Notes: generated by a model from the letters alone, not told the origin. Counted from the first letter of the stretch, positions 17,113 through 27,212 are shown. The stretch is 64,000 bases of DNA from Allobosea sp. (GCF_030695125.1 NZ_JAUYTP010000031.1:248001-312000), one strand, 5' to 3'. Numbers and translations: made by a program.

Positions 17113-18141
17113 ATGATGCTCAGCCAACTGACGCGGATGCCTGCGGAAATGTCGTCCGATTCACGGCGACAGCTTCTCAATGCGGTCACAGATCTCTTCC
17201 TTCTGGACGAGGCGCCCAATGACGCGGTCCAGGCGCATTATGGCGACATCGCGCTGCGCTCATTGCCCCATCTCGAAACCGAGGCCCGCCGGGACTATGC
17301 CGACCGCGTCGCCGAGACGCCCTCGCTGCCGCGCGAGGTCGCGGTGACGCTGGCCTCCGACCCGGACGCGGATGTCGCGCGGCTCGTCCTCAAGCTGTCC
17401 CCAGTGCTGACCGACACCGATCTGGCGGCGATCGCCGTGACCCAGTCGCAGCGCCACCTGGTGGCCATTGCCGAGCGGGCGCGGCTGTCGGAAAGCGTCA
17501 CGGAGATCCTGGTCGAACGCGGCGACCGCGAGGTACTGCACACCGTCAGCGCCAATGAGGGCGCGAGCCTGTCAGAGAAGGGCTTCGACCGCCTCGTCGA
17601 ACGCGGCGGACATGACAGCGAGATCAACCTGGCAATCACGACGCGCTCCGACCTGACGCCCGACCGGGCGCAGCGTGTGATGCGTATCGTCGAGCAGCTC
17701 AGCGACGAGGGCGGGCTCTGGTCCAAGCCCAACAGCGAAGCGCTGACCCTGGCGCGGCAGGCCCGGCAACAGCGTCTCGAGATCAAGCTGCTGCTCGCGG
17801 ATCTCGCGGCCGGGGCGCGCGCGCTCGACGAGATCACGACGATGCTCGCCGAGGAGGACCGGGCCTTCCATCTCGCGCTCGTCTTCGCCCAGGTCGCGAG
17901 CCTGAGCACGGACCAGGCCCTGCGGGTGCTGATGCAGCGCGATGCCAGCGGCATCGCCGTCGCCTGCCGGGCGCTGGGAATCGGCAGCGACGCTTTCAAG
18001 GCCGTGCTCGAGCTCCGCGCGCGGCGCATGATGTTCGCCAAGAGCGCCACCGACGACGATCTGCGCGCCTATGCGGCGCTCGATCCGGCCATGGCCGAGC
18101 GGACGATGCGCTTCCTGAAGCTCAAGACCAAGCTATCCTGA
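17113..18141 (+). CDS. DUF2336 domain protein, second copy (tandem paralogue)
   Basis: This 342-residue protein aligns end to end with the product of the preceding gene: SSDSRRQLLNAVTDLF, HYGDIALRSLPHL, LVLKLSPVLTDTDLAAIA, QRHLVAIAERARLSE, ARQARQQRLEIK and AEEDRAFHLALVFAQ. Two consecutive ATG codons lie at 17113 and 17116; the second aligns best with copy one. The 155-base gap between the copies contains no other gene. The pair looks like a tandem duplication followed by divergence. Function is unknown. Confidence 0.8.
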   Translation: MMLSQLTRMPAEMSSDSRRQLLNAVTDLFLLDEAPNDAVQAHYGDIALRSLPHLETEARRDYADRVAETPSLPREVAVTLASDPDADVARLVLKLSPVLTDTDLAAIAVTQSQRHLVAIAERARLSESVTEILVERGDREVLHTVSANEGASLSEKGFDRLVERGGHDSEINLAITTRSDLTPDRAQRVMRIVEQLSDEGGLWSKPNSEALTLARQARQQRLEIKLLLADLAAGARALDEITTMLAEEDRAFHLALVFAQVASLSTDQALRVLMQRDASGIAVACRALGIGSDAFKAVLELRARRMMFAKSATDDDLRAYAALDPAMAERTMRFLKLKTKLS

Positions 18142-18248
18142 GCGCGAACCGCCACAAATCCGCGACATTCGCAGGCCTCAATGCTAGTCTGATGGATGCG
18201 ATGCGCAGGATGTTCGACCTGCGGCGGCATGGCGAGGATGGCCTGAAG

Positions 18249-18854
18249 GTGAGATTTTCGCTGCTTTCCGGTGCGCTCTGCGCCGCCGTTCTGATGTCGG
18301 GCCCGGCCCAGGCGCAATCCTGGCTGCCGTTCAGCGGCTTTGCGCCGCTGCCCTCCTTCGCCTGGTCGGAGCCGACCGTGGCGCCCGGCGGGGTCAAATG
18401 GGAGGGCTCCTACGCCCGGATCTCGACCGGCTTCAACGTCACCACCTCCCGGCGCATGGGCACGACGGCGGGGCCGACCTTCGGTCTCGAAGCGGGCGTG
18501 ATGAAGCGCGAGGGCGATTTCGTCTACGGGATCGTCGGCGCGCTCGACTACATGCCCGCCTTCGGTGGCTATGGCACGCCGGGCTTCGGCCAGGCCTCCT
18601 ATACGCGCGACTTCTCCGGCGCCTTCCAGATCAAGACCGGCGTGCTGTTGACGCCCGAGGTGCTGGTCTACACCAAGGTCGGCATGATGGCGGCCAACGA
18701 GACCTACCGCTATGGCGCGACGCCTTGGTCGGCGCCGTTCTCGCGCAGCGACATCGCGGTGCGGCCCGAGGCGCGCGCCGGCGTCGAATGGGCGGTGACC
18801 AACAATCTGACGCTCGGCCTCGAAGTCGGCGTCGTCGGCCAGGCAATCCGCTGA
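18249..18854 (+). CDS. Small outer-membrane beta-barrel protein (putative)
   Basis: The 201-residue protein starts with a signal peptide (RFSLLSGALCAAVLMSGPAQAQS). The mature part has alternating hydrophobic/polar strands with GLEAGVMKREGDFVYGIVGALDY, TKVGMMAANETYRYG and a final NNLTLGLEVGVVGQAIR, which fits an eight-stranded OMP of the OmpW/rhizobial 25-kDa type. I prefer the GTG at 18249 because the longer start at 18192 would add an acidic leader before the signal. Function is unknown. Confidence 0.6.
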   Translation: MRFSLLSGALCAAVLMSGPAQAQSWLPFSGFAPLPSFAWSEPTVAPGGVKWEGSYARISTGFNVTTSRRMGTTAGPTFGLEAGVMKREGDFVYGIVGALDYMPAFGGYGTPGFGQASYTRDFSGAFQIKTGVLLTPEVLVYTKVGMMAANETYRYGATPWSAPFSRSDIAVRPEARAGVEWAVTNNLTLGLEVGVVGQAIR

Positions 18855-18917
18855 GAGATTGATTCAGGCGGTTGCGGGGCTGATTCAGGCGATCGTCCCA
18901 AGCCGTTGACCACACGC

Positions 18918-18998
18918 GTCATTCTCGGGCTTGGCCCGAAAATCTCATGACCAGAGACCTCTGGTTTGAGGGATGCTCGGGTCGAGCCCGATCATGAC
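18918..18998. repeat. Palindromic dispersed repeat, GTCATxxTCGGGC family
   Basis: It runs GTCATTCTCGGGCTTGGCCC ... TCGAGCCCGATCATGAC. Related members lie at 35594-35685, 37891-37981, 60057-60082 (partial) and 62747-62821. It lies between two convergent genes and could act as a bidirectional terminator. Just before it the 11-base TGATTCAGGCG occurs twice (from about 18859). Confidence 0.75.
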
Positions 18999-19007
18999 GG
19001 TGAGCGC

Positions 19008-21254
19008 CTACCCCCCGAACTTGTTGTTCTTCGGGAAGCCCTTGGGCGGCAGGCGGCCGGCTTCGCCGCGATGGCCGAGCCATTCCAGGAGTTCGCCCTG
19101 CGCCACGGTCCAGGTCCGCCCCGAGGTGTCGCGCCAGGTCAGGCCGTCCGCGAGCTTGAAGGTCTTGGCGTCGGAGACGCCGCCATCCTTGTAGCGCTGC
19201 AGCCGGACGCCCTTGCCGCGGCTCATCTCGGCGACCTCCGAGAGCGGGAAGCAGATCAGCTTGCGGTTCTGGCCGATGATCGCGACATGGTCGCCCTCGG
19301 CCGGCGTCGCCAGCAGCGCCTCGACGGGCATGTCGACATTGAGGACCTGGCGTCCCTTGCGGGTGTTGGCGACGATGTCGTCGGTGGGCGCGACGAAGCC
19401 GCGGCCGTCGGTCGTCACCATCAGCAGCTTGAGGCCCGGGCGGTAGGGGAAGGCGGCGATGATCTCGGCGTGCTCCTCCAGCTCGATCATCAGCCGGATC
19501 GGATCGCCGAAGCCGCGGCCGCCGGGCAGCTTGGCCGCCTCCAGCGTGAAGACCTTGCCGTTGGTGGCGAGCACCAGGATCTTCGCGGTCGTCTCGGTGA
19601 AGAAGGCGGTCTTGAGCCCGTCATCGCCCTTGAAGGTCAGGGTCGACTGGTCCTGGACATGACCCTTGAGCGCCCGGATCCAGCCCTTCTTCGAGATCAC
19701 CACCGTCACCGGCTCGCGCTCGACCATCGCCTGGGTCAGGTCGATGTCGGTGGTGTCGGGCATGTCCGAGAAGGTGGTGCGGCGCTTGCCGATCGCGGTT
19801 TCCGGCCCAAACAGCTTCTTCACCGCGCGGATATCGTGCTGGATCAGCTTCCACTGCACGGGTTCCGACGCCAACAGCTCCTCGATCTGGCACTTCTCGA
19901 CGGTGAGTTCGTCGAGTTCGGTCTTCAGCGCCATCTCCTCCAGCTTGCGCAGCGCGCGCAGGCGGGTGTCGAGGATGGCGTTGGCCTGGACTTCGCTCAG
20001 CTCGAAGAAGCGCATCAGCTCGATCTTGGGCTCATCCTCCTCGCGGATGATCTTGATGACGCGATCGAGGTCGAGATAGACGATCAACAGGCCGCGCAGG
20101 ATCTCGAGCCGCTTCTCGATCTGGCCGAGCCGGAAGCGCGAGCGCCGCAGCAGCACGTCGCGGCGGTGGTCGAGCCAAGCGCGCAGCGCCTCGTTGAGGC
20201 CGAGAACGCGCGGCACCAGACCGCCGGTCAGCACGTTCATGTTCATCGAGATGCGCGATTCCAGCTCGGTCAGCCGGAACAGCGATTCCATCATCAGCGC
20301 CGGATCGACATTGCGCGCGCGCGGCTCGATGACGACGCGGATATCCTCGGCCGATTCATCGCGGATGTCGCCGACGAGCGGCAGCTTCTTGTCGTTGAGC
20401 AGCTCGGCGATCTTCTCGATCAGCCGGCCCTTCTGGACCATGTAGGGGATCTCGGTGACGACGACCTGCCAGGTGCCCCGCCCGAGATCCTCGGCCGCCC
20501 AGCGCGCCCGCGTGCGGAAGGCGCCGCGCCCGGTGCGGTAGGTCTCGGCCATCGAGGCGCGGGTCTCGACGATGACGCCGCCGGTCGGAAAGTCCGGCCC
20601 CTGCACGAAGGTCATCAGCTGTTCGGAGGAGGTCTCCGGATGCTGGATCAGATAAAGCGCGGCATCGCAGAGTTCGGCGGCGTTGTGCGGCGGAATCGCG
20701 GTCGCCATGCCCACCGCGATGCCTTGGGAGCCGTTGGCGAGCAGGTTCGGGAAGGCGGCGGGGAGCACGATCGGCTCCTCATCCTCGCCATTATAGGTCT
20801 CGCGGAAATCGACCGCGTCCTCGTCGATGCCATCGAGAAGAAGACGGGCGACCTCGGTCATCCTGGCTTCGGTGTAGCGATAGGCAGCCGCATTATCGCC
20901 GTCGATATTGCCGAAATTGCCCTGGCCGTCGACGAGCGGGTAGCGCTGGGCGAAATCCTGGGCGAGGCGCACCAGCGCGTCATAGACCGACTGGTCGCCA
21001 TGCGGGTGGAACTTGCCGATGACGTCGCCGACGATGCGGGCGCATTTCTTGTGGACCTGGCCGGGGTCGAGCCGCAGCAGGCGCATTGCATGCAGGATTC
21101 GGCGGTGAACCGGCTTCAAGCCGTCGCGCGCATCCGGCAGGGCGCGGTGCATGATGGTGGAGAGCGCATAGGCGAGATAGCGCTCTTCGAGCGCCGATTT
21201 CAGATCGATACGCTCGGATTCATCCTCCGGCGGCGGATCGACCGGCTTCCCCAT
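19008..21254 (-). CDS. parC: DNA topoisomerase IV subunit A ParC
   Basis: ParC with ParE decatenates daughter chromosomes. The 748-residue protein starts in the breakage-reunion domain ([25 protein letters not shown]), has the active-site tyrosine in [13 protein letters not shown] (Tyr127), and carries a six-bladed C-terminal DNA-wrapping domain in its last third. The absence of a GyrA box and the 748-residue length favour ParC over GyrA. In the quinolone region the sequence is [10 protein letters not shown], with Gln where E. coli ParC has Ser80. Confidence 0.95.
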   Translation of the reverse strand: MGKPVDPPPEDESERIDLKSALEERYLAYALSTIMHRALPDARDGLKPVHRRILHAMRLLRLDPGQVHKKCARIVGDVIGKFHPHGDQSVYDALVRLAQDFAQRYPLVDGQGNFGNIDGDNAAAYRYTEARMTEVARLLLDGIDEDAVDFRETYNGEDEEPIVLPAAFPNLLANGSQGIAVGMATAIPPHNAAELCDAALYLIQHPETSSEQLMTFVQGPDFPTGGVIVETRASMAETYRTGRGAFRTRARWAAEDLGRGTWQVVVTEIPYMVQKGRLIEKIAELLNDKKLPLVGDIRDESAEDIRVVIEPRARNVDPALMMESLFRLTELESRISMNMNVLTGGLVPRVLGLNEALRAWLDHRRDVLLRRSRFRLGQIEKRLEILRGLLIVYLDLDRVIKIIREEDEPKIELMRFFELSEVQANAILDTRLRALRKLEEMALKTELDELTVEKCQIEELLASEPVQWKLIQHDIRAVKKLFGPETAIGKRRTTFSDMPDTTDIDLTQAMVEREPVTVVISKKGWIRALKGHVQDQSTLTFKGDDGLKTAFFTETTAKILVLATNGKVFTLEAAKLPGGRGFGDPIRLMIELEEHAEIIAAFPYRPGLKLLMVTTDGRGFVAPTDDIVANTRKGRQVLNVDMPVEALLATPAEGDHVAIIGQNRKLICFPLSEVAEMSRGKGVRLQRYKDGGVSDAKTFKLADGLTWRDTSGRTWTVAQGELLEWLGHRGEAGRLPPKGFPKNNKFGG

Positions 21255-21385
21255 GGCTTGCTAACCCCCATTGCGATTTCGTCCGCGCCTCTATCGCACG
21301 GCCCGATTCGCCCCGCTAGAACGATGGCGGGCGAGACACTGCGACGCAATCGACGCAGACGCGCCCAAAACCGATGGAGAGCCGC

Positions 21386-22177
21386 ATGACGAGCCACGAG
21401 CCCAGCGCGGAAGACGGCGTCTGCGCGCTGACCGGGCGCACGCTGCCCCGGCGCCACCTCATCGGCCTCGACGCGCTGCGGCCGGCGCTCGCCGACGCCA
21501 TCCGCCGCGACCACCCCGATCTCCCGGCGCATGCGCTGGTCTCGCAGGACGCCGTCGCCAGCTATCGCTCGCGCTATGTCAACGCGCTGCTCGCCAGCGA
21601 GCGCGGCGAGATGACCGAGCTGGACCGGCAGGTGGCGCAAAGCCTCGCCTCCTCCGAGCTGATCACCAGCAACACCGACGACGAACTCGATCGCGACCGG
21701 ACCTTCGGGCAGCGCCTGGCCGACCATGTCGCGAGTTTTGGCGGAAGCTGGGCCTTCCTGATTTCGTTCGGCGTCGTCATCGCCTTCTGGATCACGATCA
21801 ATATGGGCGGCGCGACCCGCTTCGACCCCTACCCCTTCATCCTGCTCAACCTGATCCTGTCCTGCGTCGCGGCCGTGCAGGCCCCCGTCATCATGATGAG
21901 CCAGCAGCGGCAGGAGGCGAAGGACCGCGCCCGCTCGCGCAACGACTACCAGGTCAATCTCAAGGCGGAGCTGGAAATCCGGCACCTGCACGAGAAGATG
22001 GACCATCTGGTCAACCGGCAATGGCAGAGGCTCGCCGAGATCCAGGAGGTGCAGATCGAGCTGCTGCAGGAGCTGCGCAGCGCTCAGGCTTCCGACGCGA
22101 GCGAAGCGCGCGCCGCGAGTTCGACCAAGCGCGCCCGCTCGGGCGGCTCGGCCAAACCGCGCGGCTCGAAGACGTGA
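21386..22177 (+). CDS. DUF1003 membrane protein
   Basis: The 263-residue protein has a soluble N-terminal part with [21 protein letters not shown], the segment [19 protein letters not shown], and two membrane helices ([18 protein letters not shown] and [25 protein letters not shown]). A charged cytosolic coiled segment follows ([32 protein letters not shown]). This is the DUF1003 layout; function is unknown. The ATG at 21386 follows GGAGAG. Its last 94 bases overlap the end of recO on the opposite strand. Confidence 0.85.
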   Translation: MTSHEPSAEDGVCALTGRTLPRRHLIGLDALRPALADAIRRDHPDLPAHALVSQDAVASYRSRYVNALLASERGEMTELDRQVAQSLASSELITSNTDDELDRDRTFGQRLADHVASFGGSWAFLISFGVVIAFWITINMGGATRFDPYPFILLNLILSCVAAVQAPVIMMSQQRQEAKDRARSRNDYQVNLKAELEIRHLHEKMDHLVNRQWQRLAEIQEVQIELLQELRSAQASDASEARAASSTKRARSGGSAKPRGSKT

Positions 22178-22827
22178 CGGCGCAGGAAATACGCCGTCAG
22201 CGCAAAGCCGGCTGCGAGATCGGTGGCTGAGGGCTGGCGGGCGCCCTGCCCCTCGCTGAGGAAGGGCGGCAGCGCCAGCAGGCGGTCGCGATAGGGCTCG
22301 GCGGCCTTGCGGCTGACGGCCTTGCCCGATTTCGGCGAGACATGGCTGAGATCGTCAGGCGAGCCGGTGACGGCGCAGCGCGCGAGATCAAGTCCAAAGC
22401 CGAGCTCCGAAAGCATCGCGACCTCGAAGCGCACGACCAGGGCCGGCGCCAGCCCCGGCTCGTGCAGATGCTCGACCATCACGGCAAGCGCTTCATGCAG
22501 GCCGGGATGAGGATCGCGCTCCGGCAGCAGGCGCAGAAGGCCCGAAATGGTGGCGAGCCCGTAGAGCGCCACCGGCGCCTCGATCAGGCGCGCCGCATGC
22601 GAGGCCAGAAGCTCGACCTTGTATTCGCCGAGATGCTCGTCGAGCCGGGCGCGCCACACCAGCGACACGGCGTTGCCGGGCTGGAGCACCGGCTGCTGCT
22701 TGGCCGAGCGGCCGCCGCGCACCAGGCCGAGATGGCGGCCATGGTCCCGCGTCATCGCCTCGAGGATCACGGCGCTCTCGCCATGCCTGCGGACGCCGAT
22801 GATCGTGGCCTCGTCGGTCCATTCCAT
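22084..22827 (-). CDS. recO: DNA repair protein RecO
   Basis: RecO loads RecA with RecF/RecR and anneals single strands. The 247-residue protein has an N-terminal OB fold ([34 protein letters not shown]) and a helical C-terminal part including [23 protein letters not shown]. Length is normal. Its 3' end overlaps the convergent DUF1003 gene by 94 bases. In many Rhizobiales recO follows era; here it lies downstream of rsh and the HEPN-like gene. Confidence 0.92.
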   Translation of the reverse strand: MEWTDEATIIGVRRHGESAVILEAMTRDHGRHLGLVRGGRSAKQQPVLQPGNAVSLVWRARLDEHLGEYKVELLASHAARLIEAPVALYGLATISGLLRLLPERDPHPGLHEALAVMVEHLHEPGLAPALVVRFEVAMLSELGFGLDLARCAVTGSPDDLSHVSPKSGKAVSRKAAEPYRDRLLALPPFLSEGQGARQPSATDLAAGFALTAYFLRRHVFEPRGLAEPPERARLVELAARASLASEA

Positions 22828-22874
22828 GGGATGGGTTTAGGGCGGCTCGCGCGAGGCTGCAATTTCGGGCGCGA

Positions 22875-22912
22875 CGTCATCCCGGCCGCAGCGAAGCGGA
22901 GCGCCGGGATCC
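22875..22912. repeat. Partial palindromic repeat, GTCATCCCGG family
   Basis: GTCATCCCGGCCGCAGCGAA and CGCCGGGATCCAT form a shortened version of the element at 1139-1248. It occupies the gap upstream of recO. Confidence 0.55.
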
Positions 22913-22937
22913 ATCGGAGGGCTCCGACGTCTTACAC

Positions 22938-24833
22938 TCAGGATGCGCAATCCAGCGCACCACGCAGGTCTTCTCGCAGCGGATAAAGCGGAATCATCAT
23001 CAGCTTGAAGAGCAGCCAGCAGGAGTAAATCGCGTCCGCTCCATAAGGACCATTATCCGTAAGGAGGCCGTGCGCGACCGAGTGGCGGAGAGCGGGACCG
23101 GGCCTCCGCAAGAACACGTACTCCAGGTCATGAACGATCTCAGCGCCAAAAATCTCTTCCATGGCACCCCGCATATCGGCGAACAGCGATGTCAGCATTC
23201 GATCCTGCTGAGTTTGCGTGGCTGCATCGAAGGTAGTCACGTCGTGACCTGCGGTTTTCAGGACATATCGCAGGCAGCTTTCGAGCAGCGGCGTCAGAAT
23301 ATAGGTCGCCCCGATACGGTCGCCTTGGAAAAAATTCGAAATGCCTTTGGCGAAGGTTTGCTCTTGCCGAGGATCAACAAACGCACTGTTTCGGGTCAAC
23401 GTCTCGATGAGATCGTCCGATATTAAATGATGCGAAACAATGATCTGTCGAGCCGGTTCAATCGCTCCACTGACAACCATACTACGACGCAACGACTCAG
23501 CTTTTACGATCTGAGCGACAACGGCCCCATCGCTCCCTCTTTCGCCAAAACTCGCGCAGTCCGTCCGATGGATGACCTTGCCATCGTGATCAAGGTGCGA
23601 CGTTCCGAAAATAGAGGAAAGTGGGTAAGCGCGTATCTGAGCTTCCGCTTCCTGAATGAGCTTGTCGGGAGGCGGCGACGAGGCCAAGCCCATCAGGGTA
23701 AATAGCATATCGACGAGGCCGAGTTCTTCGAAGGTAGACACCGTCGCCTCGACGAGGTCGCGGATGTCCGTTCGATGGCTGAAGCTGGACATCTCGTCCA
23801 TTATCGCCGCTTGCACATCGACCAGCCGATGTTGGAGTTCCTTGCGCCTTTCTTTCTTGCCTGGGACTCCATGAAGTTCCGAAATTGCATCAGCAAGGAA
23901 CTTTGATGCGACAAAGGCGGAGCCTCGCGCCTCCGCTAGCTTGACCAGCGTCTCAGCGGCCAATGCCCGTGTCCGGTGCCGGTCATCGTCACGCTTCGCC
24001 ATTTGGTAGGCTCTCGCGGCGACGCGCCAGAGTTCGATTTCCGTATCCAGGTCGAGCGACGGTGCCACTGCGCCGATGAGGCCTTCAACATCCTCGGCGA
24101 CGGCCGCCGGATCAGACAGACAGAAGTCCAGATCGATATTGGCAAAACGTCGTAGCGCTGCGGGATCGTTGGCTGCAAAGGCCTGCTCCCTTAATCGAAC
24201 TGCAAGCGCTTGAGCATTTTTGAGTATCGGCTCTTCGCCTTTGAGCCACCGAGCTATCTGTAGGCATCGTCGCAGTAGCCGAGCCGCATCCGAATTGAAG
24301 GCGTTGGCGGGGAGGTCTTTCGCAGATCCAATGTGCAATTCGCCCGACGCGAGCGCTTCAACGAGTTCAACATATGCTGTCACTCCAGCCAGTGCGGAAA
24401 CGCGCCTTTTGCGCTCCAGATGCCAGCAGAGGTCAGACAATCGAGAACGAACGACAGCGCTTGTTGCCTTACCGGCAATCGCGGACAACGCGTCGACGCT
24501 CCCTTTGAAGTCCGTTGGAATTGCGCTTCTACGGTCACCGAAAACTGCCATAGGCGCATATGGATCGTTCGGATTTCCGACTGTAAGTCGGATGTCGAGG
24601 GCAGCAGCTAGCATTGCGAAAATGCGCGCCGATTTGTGATCTTGATCGGCGGATGAACGCTCAGAAGCCCCACGGTAGAGTGTTGCTGCCTCATGATAGT
24701 CCGCTGAGTTTGACTCAGACAGCGGCTGATCGACGTCAACCTCCTGCACGTCGTCGACGGTAGCCTGAAGCCAAAATGGCGACGTATGCTCTTTGTCTAC
24801 CGGCTCGGCTTCACAATCGGTCTCTCGCGCCAT
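22938..24833 (-). CDS. Large DUF4209/HEPN-like protein, probably acquired
   Basis: This 631-residue protein has a helical N-terminal region of unknown role (TPR-like texture, residues 45-330) and a C-terminal domain from about 497 with IGATYILTPLLESCLRYVLK. It ends in RHSVAHGLL...YGADAIYSCWLLFKL. The AHG motif and its spacing match DUF4209. Arg583-x4-His588 also fits the RX4-6H signature of HEPN ribonucleases. No signal peptide or membrane anchor is seen. GC content is visibly lower than in rsh and recO, which flank it on the same strand, so horizontal gain is likely. AAGGGA upstream supports the start. Function is unknown; a defence or stress role is an inference. Confidence 0.7.
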   Translation of the reverse strand: MARETDCEAEPVDKEHTSPFWLQATVDDVQEVDVDQPLSESNSADYHEAATLYRGASERSSADQDHKSARIFAMLAAALDIRLTVGNPNDPYAPMAVFGDRRSAIPTDFKGSVDALSAIAGKATSAVVRSRLSDLCWHLERKRRVSALAGVTAYVELVEALASGELHIGSAKDLPANAFNSDAARLLRRCLQIARWLKGEEPILKNAQALAVRLREQAFAANDPAALRRFANIDLDFCLSDPAAVAEDVEGLIGAVAPSLDLDTEIELWRVAARAYQMAKRDDDRHRTRALAAETLVKLAEARGSAFVASKFLADAISELHGVPGKKERRKELQHRLVDVQAAIMDEMSSFSHRTDIRDLVEATVSTFEELGLVDMLFTLMGLASSPPPDKLIQEAEAQIRAYPLSSIFGTSHLDHDGKVIHRTDCASFGERGSDGAVVAQIVKAESLRRSMVVSGAIEPARQIIVSHHLISDDLIETLTRNSAFVDPRQEQTFAKGISNFFQGDRIGATYILTPLLESCLRYVLKTAGHDVTTFDAATQTQQDRMLTSLFADMRGAMEEIFGAEIVHDLEYVFLRRPGPALRHSVAHGLLTDNGPYGADAIYSCWLLFKLMMIPLYPLREDLRGALDCAS

Positions 24834-24877
24834 GTCGATCCCTTAGTGATTGGGCCTCCCGCGACAATACACTCAAA

Positions 24878-27118
24878 CTACCCCACCACCCGCTCGACCC
24901 GGCTGATCACCCGCTTCTCGCGCAGTTCGCTGATGATGGCGCTGAGATGCTTCAGGTCCCAGACCGTCAGGTCGATGGTGACGTTGGTGAAATCGGGGTT
25001 CGGCCGGTGCATCGCGACCGCGTCGATGTTGCCGTCATGCTCGGCGATGGTGGTGGTGATCTGCGCCAGCGAGCCTGGCTCGTTGATCGAGTGCAGCGAG
25101 ATGCGCGCGGGGAAGCGCTGGGGGGCCTTGTCGTCGAGATCCCAGCGGACATCGAGCCAGCGCTCGGGCTCGTTGTCGAACGCCGCCAGCGCCGAGGACT
25201 GGATCGGGTAGATCGTCACCCCCTCGCCCGATGTCAGGATGCCGACGATGCGATCCCCCGGCACCGCCCCGCCATTGGGGGCAAAGCGCACGGGCAGGTC
25301 GCCGCCGAGACCGCGAATCGGGATCGCGTCCTTTCCGGGGCCGTCGTCTCCCGGTGTCTCGCCCGGGAGCTTGAACTTCAGATTCTCGCCCTGGCGCAGT
25401 TCGAACCAGCCCTTGGCATTGCCGGTGGTGGCGCCGGCCGATTTCGGATCGGAGGCGCCGCGCTTCTCGGGTTCGAGGTCGGGGTAGACCGCCTTGACCA
25501 CGTCGCCGGAAAACATCTCGCCGCGTCCGACCGCCGCCAGCACGTCGTCGACCGCCGTGCGGGCGAGGCGCTTGAGGGCGGCCTTGAGCTTCTCGTCGTT
25601 GAAGGGCCGCTCGACCCGGCTGAAGGCGCGCTCGAGGATCTGGCGGCCGAGGCCGGAATATTGCCGGCGCACGGCGGCACGGGTGGCGCGGCGGATCGCG
25701 GCGCGGGCCTTGCCGGTGACGACGAGGGATTCCCAGGCAGCCGGCGGCGTCTGGCCTTCGGCGCGGGTGATCTCGACCTCGTCGCCATTGGCGAGTTCGG
25801 TCAGGAGCGGCGCGATGCGGCCATTGACCTTGGCGCCGACCGCGCTGTTGCCCACATTGGTGTGGATCGCATAGGCGAAGTCGATCGGGGTCGCGCCACG
25901 CGGCAGCGCGATCAGCCGGCCCTTCGGCGTGAAGCAGAAGACCTGGTCGTGGAACAGCTCGAGCTTGGTGTGCTCGAGAAACTCCTCGGGGCTGTCGCCC
26001 TCGGCGAGCAGGTCGACCGTGCGGCGCAGCCACTGATAGGCGCGGCTCTCATCGGCATAATTGGTCAGTTCGGTGGTGCGGCCGTCCTTGTAATGGGCGT
26101 GGGCGGCGATGCCGAATTCGGCGATGCGATCCATCGTGTCGGTGCGGATCTGCAATTCGACACGGCTGTGGCCCGGCCCGACCACGGTGGTGTGGATCGA
26201 GCGATAGTCGTTCTGCTTGGGTGTGGAGATGTAGTCCTTGTAGCGGCCCGGCACCATCGGCCAGGTCATGTGGACGATGCCGAGCACGCGGTAGCAATCC
26301 TCCGGCGTGTCGACGATGACGCGGAAGCCGAAGATGTCGGAGAGCTGCTCGAAGGAGATGGATTTGCGCTCCATCTTCTTCCAGATCGAATAGGGCCGCT
26401 TGCGCCGGCCGGAGACGTCCGCCTGGATGCCGCTGGCGGCGAGCTTGTCCTTGAGGTCCTTTTCGATCTCGCCGATGACGCTGCCCTCGCGCTCGGTGAC
26501 CTCCTCCAGCCGCTTGGTGACGGTGGCGTGGGCCTCGGGCTTGATGTGGCGGAAGGCGAGCTCTTCCAGCTCCTCGCGCAGCTCCTGCATGCCCATGCGG
26601 CCGGCGAGCGGGGCATAGATCTCGGCGGTTTCCTCGGCGATGCGCAGGCGCTTCTCGGGCGCCATGAAATGCAGCGTGCGCATGTTGTGGAGCCGGTCGG
26701 CGAGCTTGACCAAGAGCACGCGGACATCGTCGACGATGGCGAGCAGGAGCTTGCGGAAATTCTCGCCCTGGGCCGCCTTCTTCGAGACGAGGTCGAGCTT
26801 CTTGATCTTGGTCAGCCCGTCCACCAGCCGGCGGATGTCGGGGCCGAACATGCTCTCGATCTCTTCGAGCGTCGCCTCGGTGTCCTCGACGGTGTCGTGC
26901 AGGACGGCGGCGACGATCGTCGCATCGTCGAGCTTGAGATCGGTCAGGAGGGCTGCGACCTCGAGCGGATGGGCGAAGAACGGATCACCCGAGGCGCGCT
27001 TCTGCGTGCCATGGGCGCGCATGGCATAGACATAGGCCCGATTGAGGAGGTCCTCGTCGGTGTTGGGATTGTAGCTGCGAACCCGATCGACGAGTTCGTA
27101 TTGCCGCATCATGCCCAT
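24878..27118 (-). CDS. rsh: Bifunctional (p)ppGpp synthetase/hydrolase Rsh (RelA/SpoT)
   Basis: Rsh makes and degrades (p)ppGpp, the stringent-response signal; alphaproteobacteria typically have this single enzyme. The 746-residue protein has an HD hydrolase domain (VLHDTVEDT, His74-Asp75; LVKLADRLHNMRTL), a synthetase domain (GRRKRPYSIWKKM, ISTPKQNDYRSIHTTV), a TGS domain (VFCFTPKGRLIALPRGATPIDFAYAIH), and a C-terminal ACT domain (ARISLHSINEPGSLAQI). Both catalytic halves look intact. GAGGG sits five bases before the ATG. It follows rpoZ, the usual pairing. Confidence 0.97.
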   Translation of the reverse strand: MGMMRQYELVDRVRSYNPNTDEDLLNRAYVYAMRAHGTQKRASGDPFFAHPLEVAALLTDLKLDDATIVAAVLHDTVEDTEATLEEIESMFGPDIRRLVDGLTKIKKLDLVSKKAAQGENFRKLLLAIVDDVRVLLVKLADRLHNMRTLHFMAPEKRLRIAEETAEIYAPLAGRMGMQELREELEELAFRHIKPEAHATVTKRLEEVTEREGSVIGEIEKDLKDKLAASGIQADVSGRRKRPYSIWKKMERKSISFEQLSDIFGFRVIVDTPEDCYRVLGIVHMTWPMVPGRYKDYISTPKQNDYRSIHTTVVGPGHSRVELQIRTDTMDRIAEFGIAAHAHYKDGRTTELTNYADESRAYQWLRRTVDLLAEGDSPEEFLEHTKLELFHDQVFCFTPKGRLIALPRGATPIDFAYAIHTNVGNSAVGAKVNGRIAPLLTELANGDEVEITRAEGQTPPAAWESLVVTGKARAAIRRATRAAVRRQYSGLGRQILERAFSRVERPFNDEKLKAALKRLARTAVDDVLAAVGRGEMFSGDVVKAVYPDLEPEKRGASDPKSAGATTGNAKGWFELRQGENLKFKLPGETPGDDGPGKDAIPIRGLGGDLPVRFAPNGGAVPGDRIVGILTSGEGVTIYPIQSSALAAFDNEPERWLDVRWDLDDKAPQRFPARISLHSINEPGSLAQITTTIAEHDGNIDAVAMHRPNPDFTNVTIDLTVWDLKHLSAIISELREKRVISRVERVVG

Positions 27119-27212
27119 GCGGGCCCTCTGTCACGCCTGCCTGCTCCGGAGTCCGTCAATATCGGCGCGGCGAGAGCGAGCAGCAAGGCGAATTCCCTGT
27201 CGGAGGCACGAA

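Noticed and set aside
18966-21389. Long open frame (807 codons) on the plus strand
   Set aside because: It is antisense to parC. Long antisense frames are expected in high-GC DNA, and its protein is an Arg/Asp/Leu-rich reading with no domain.
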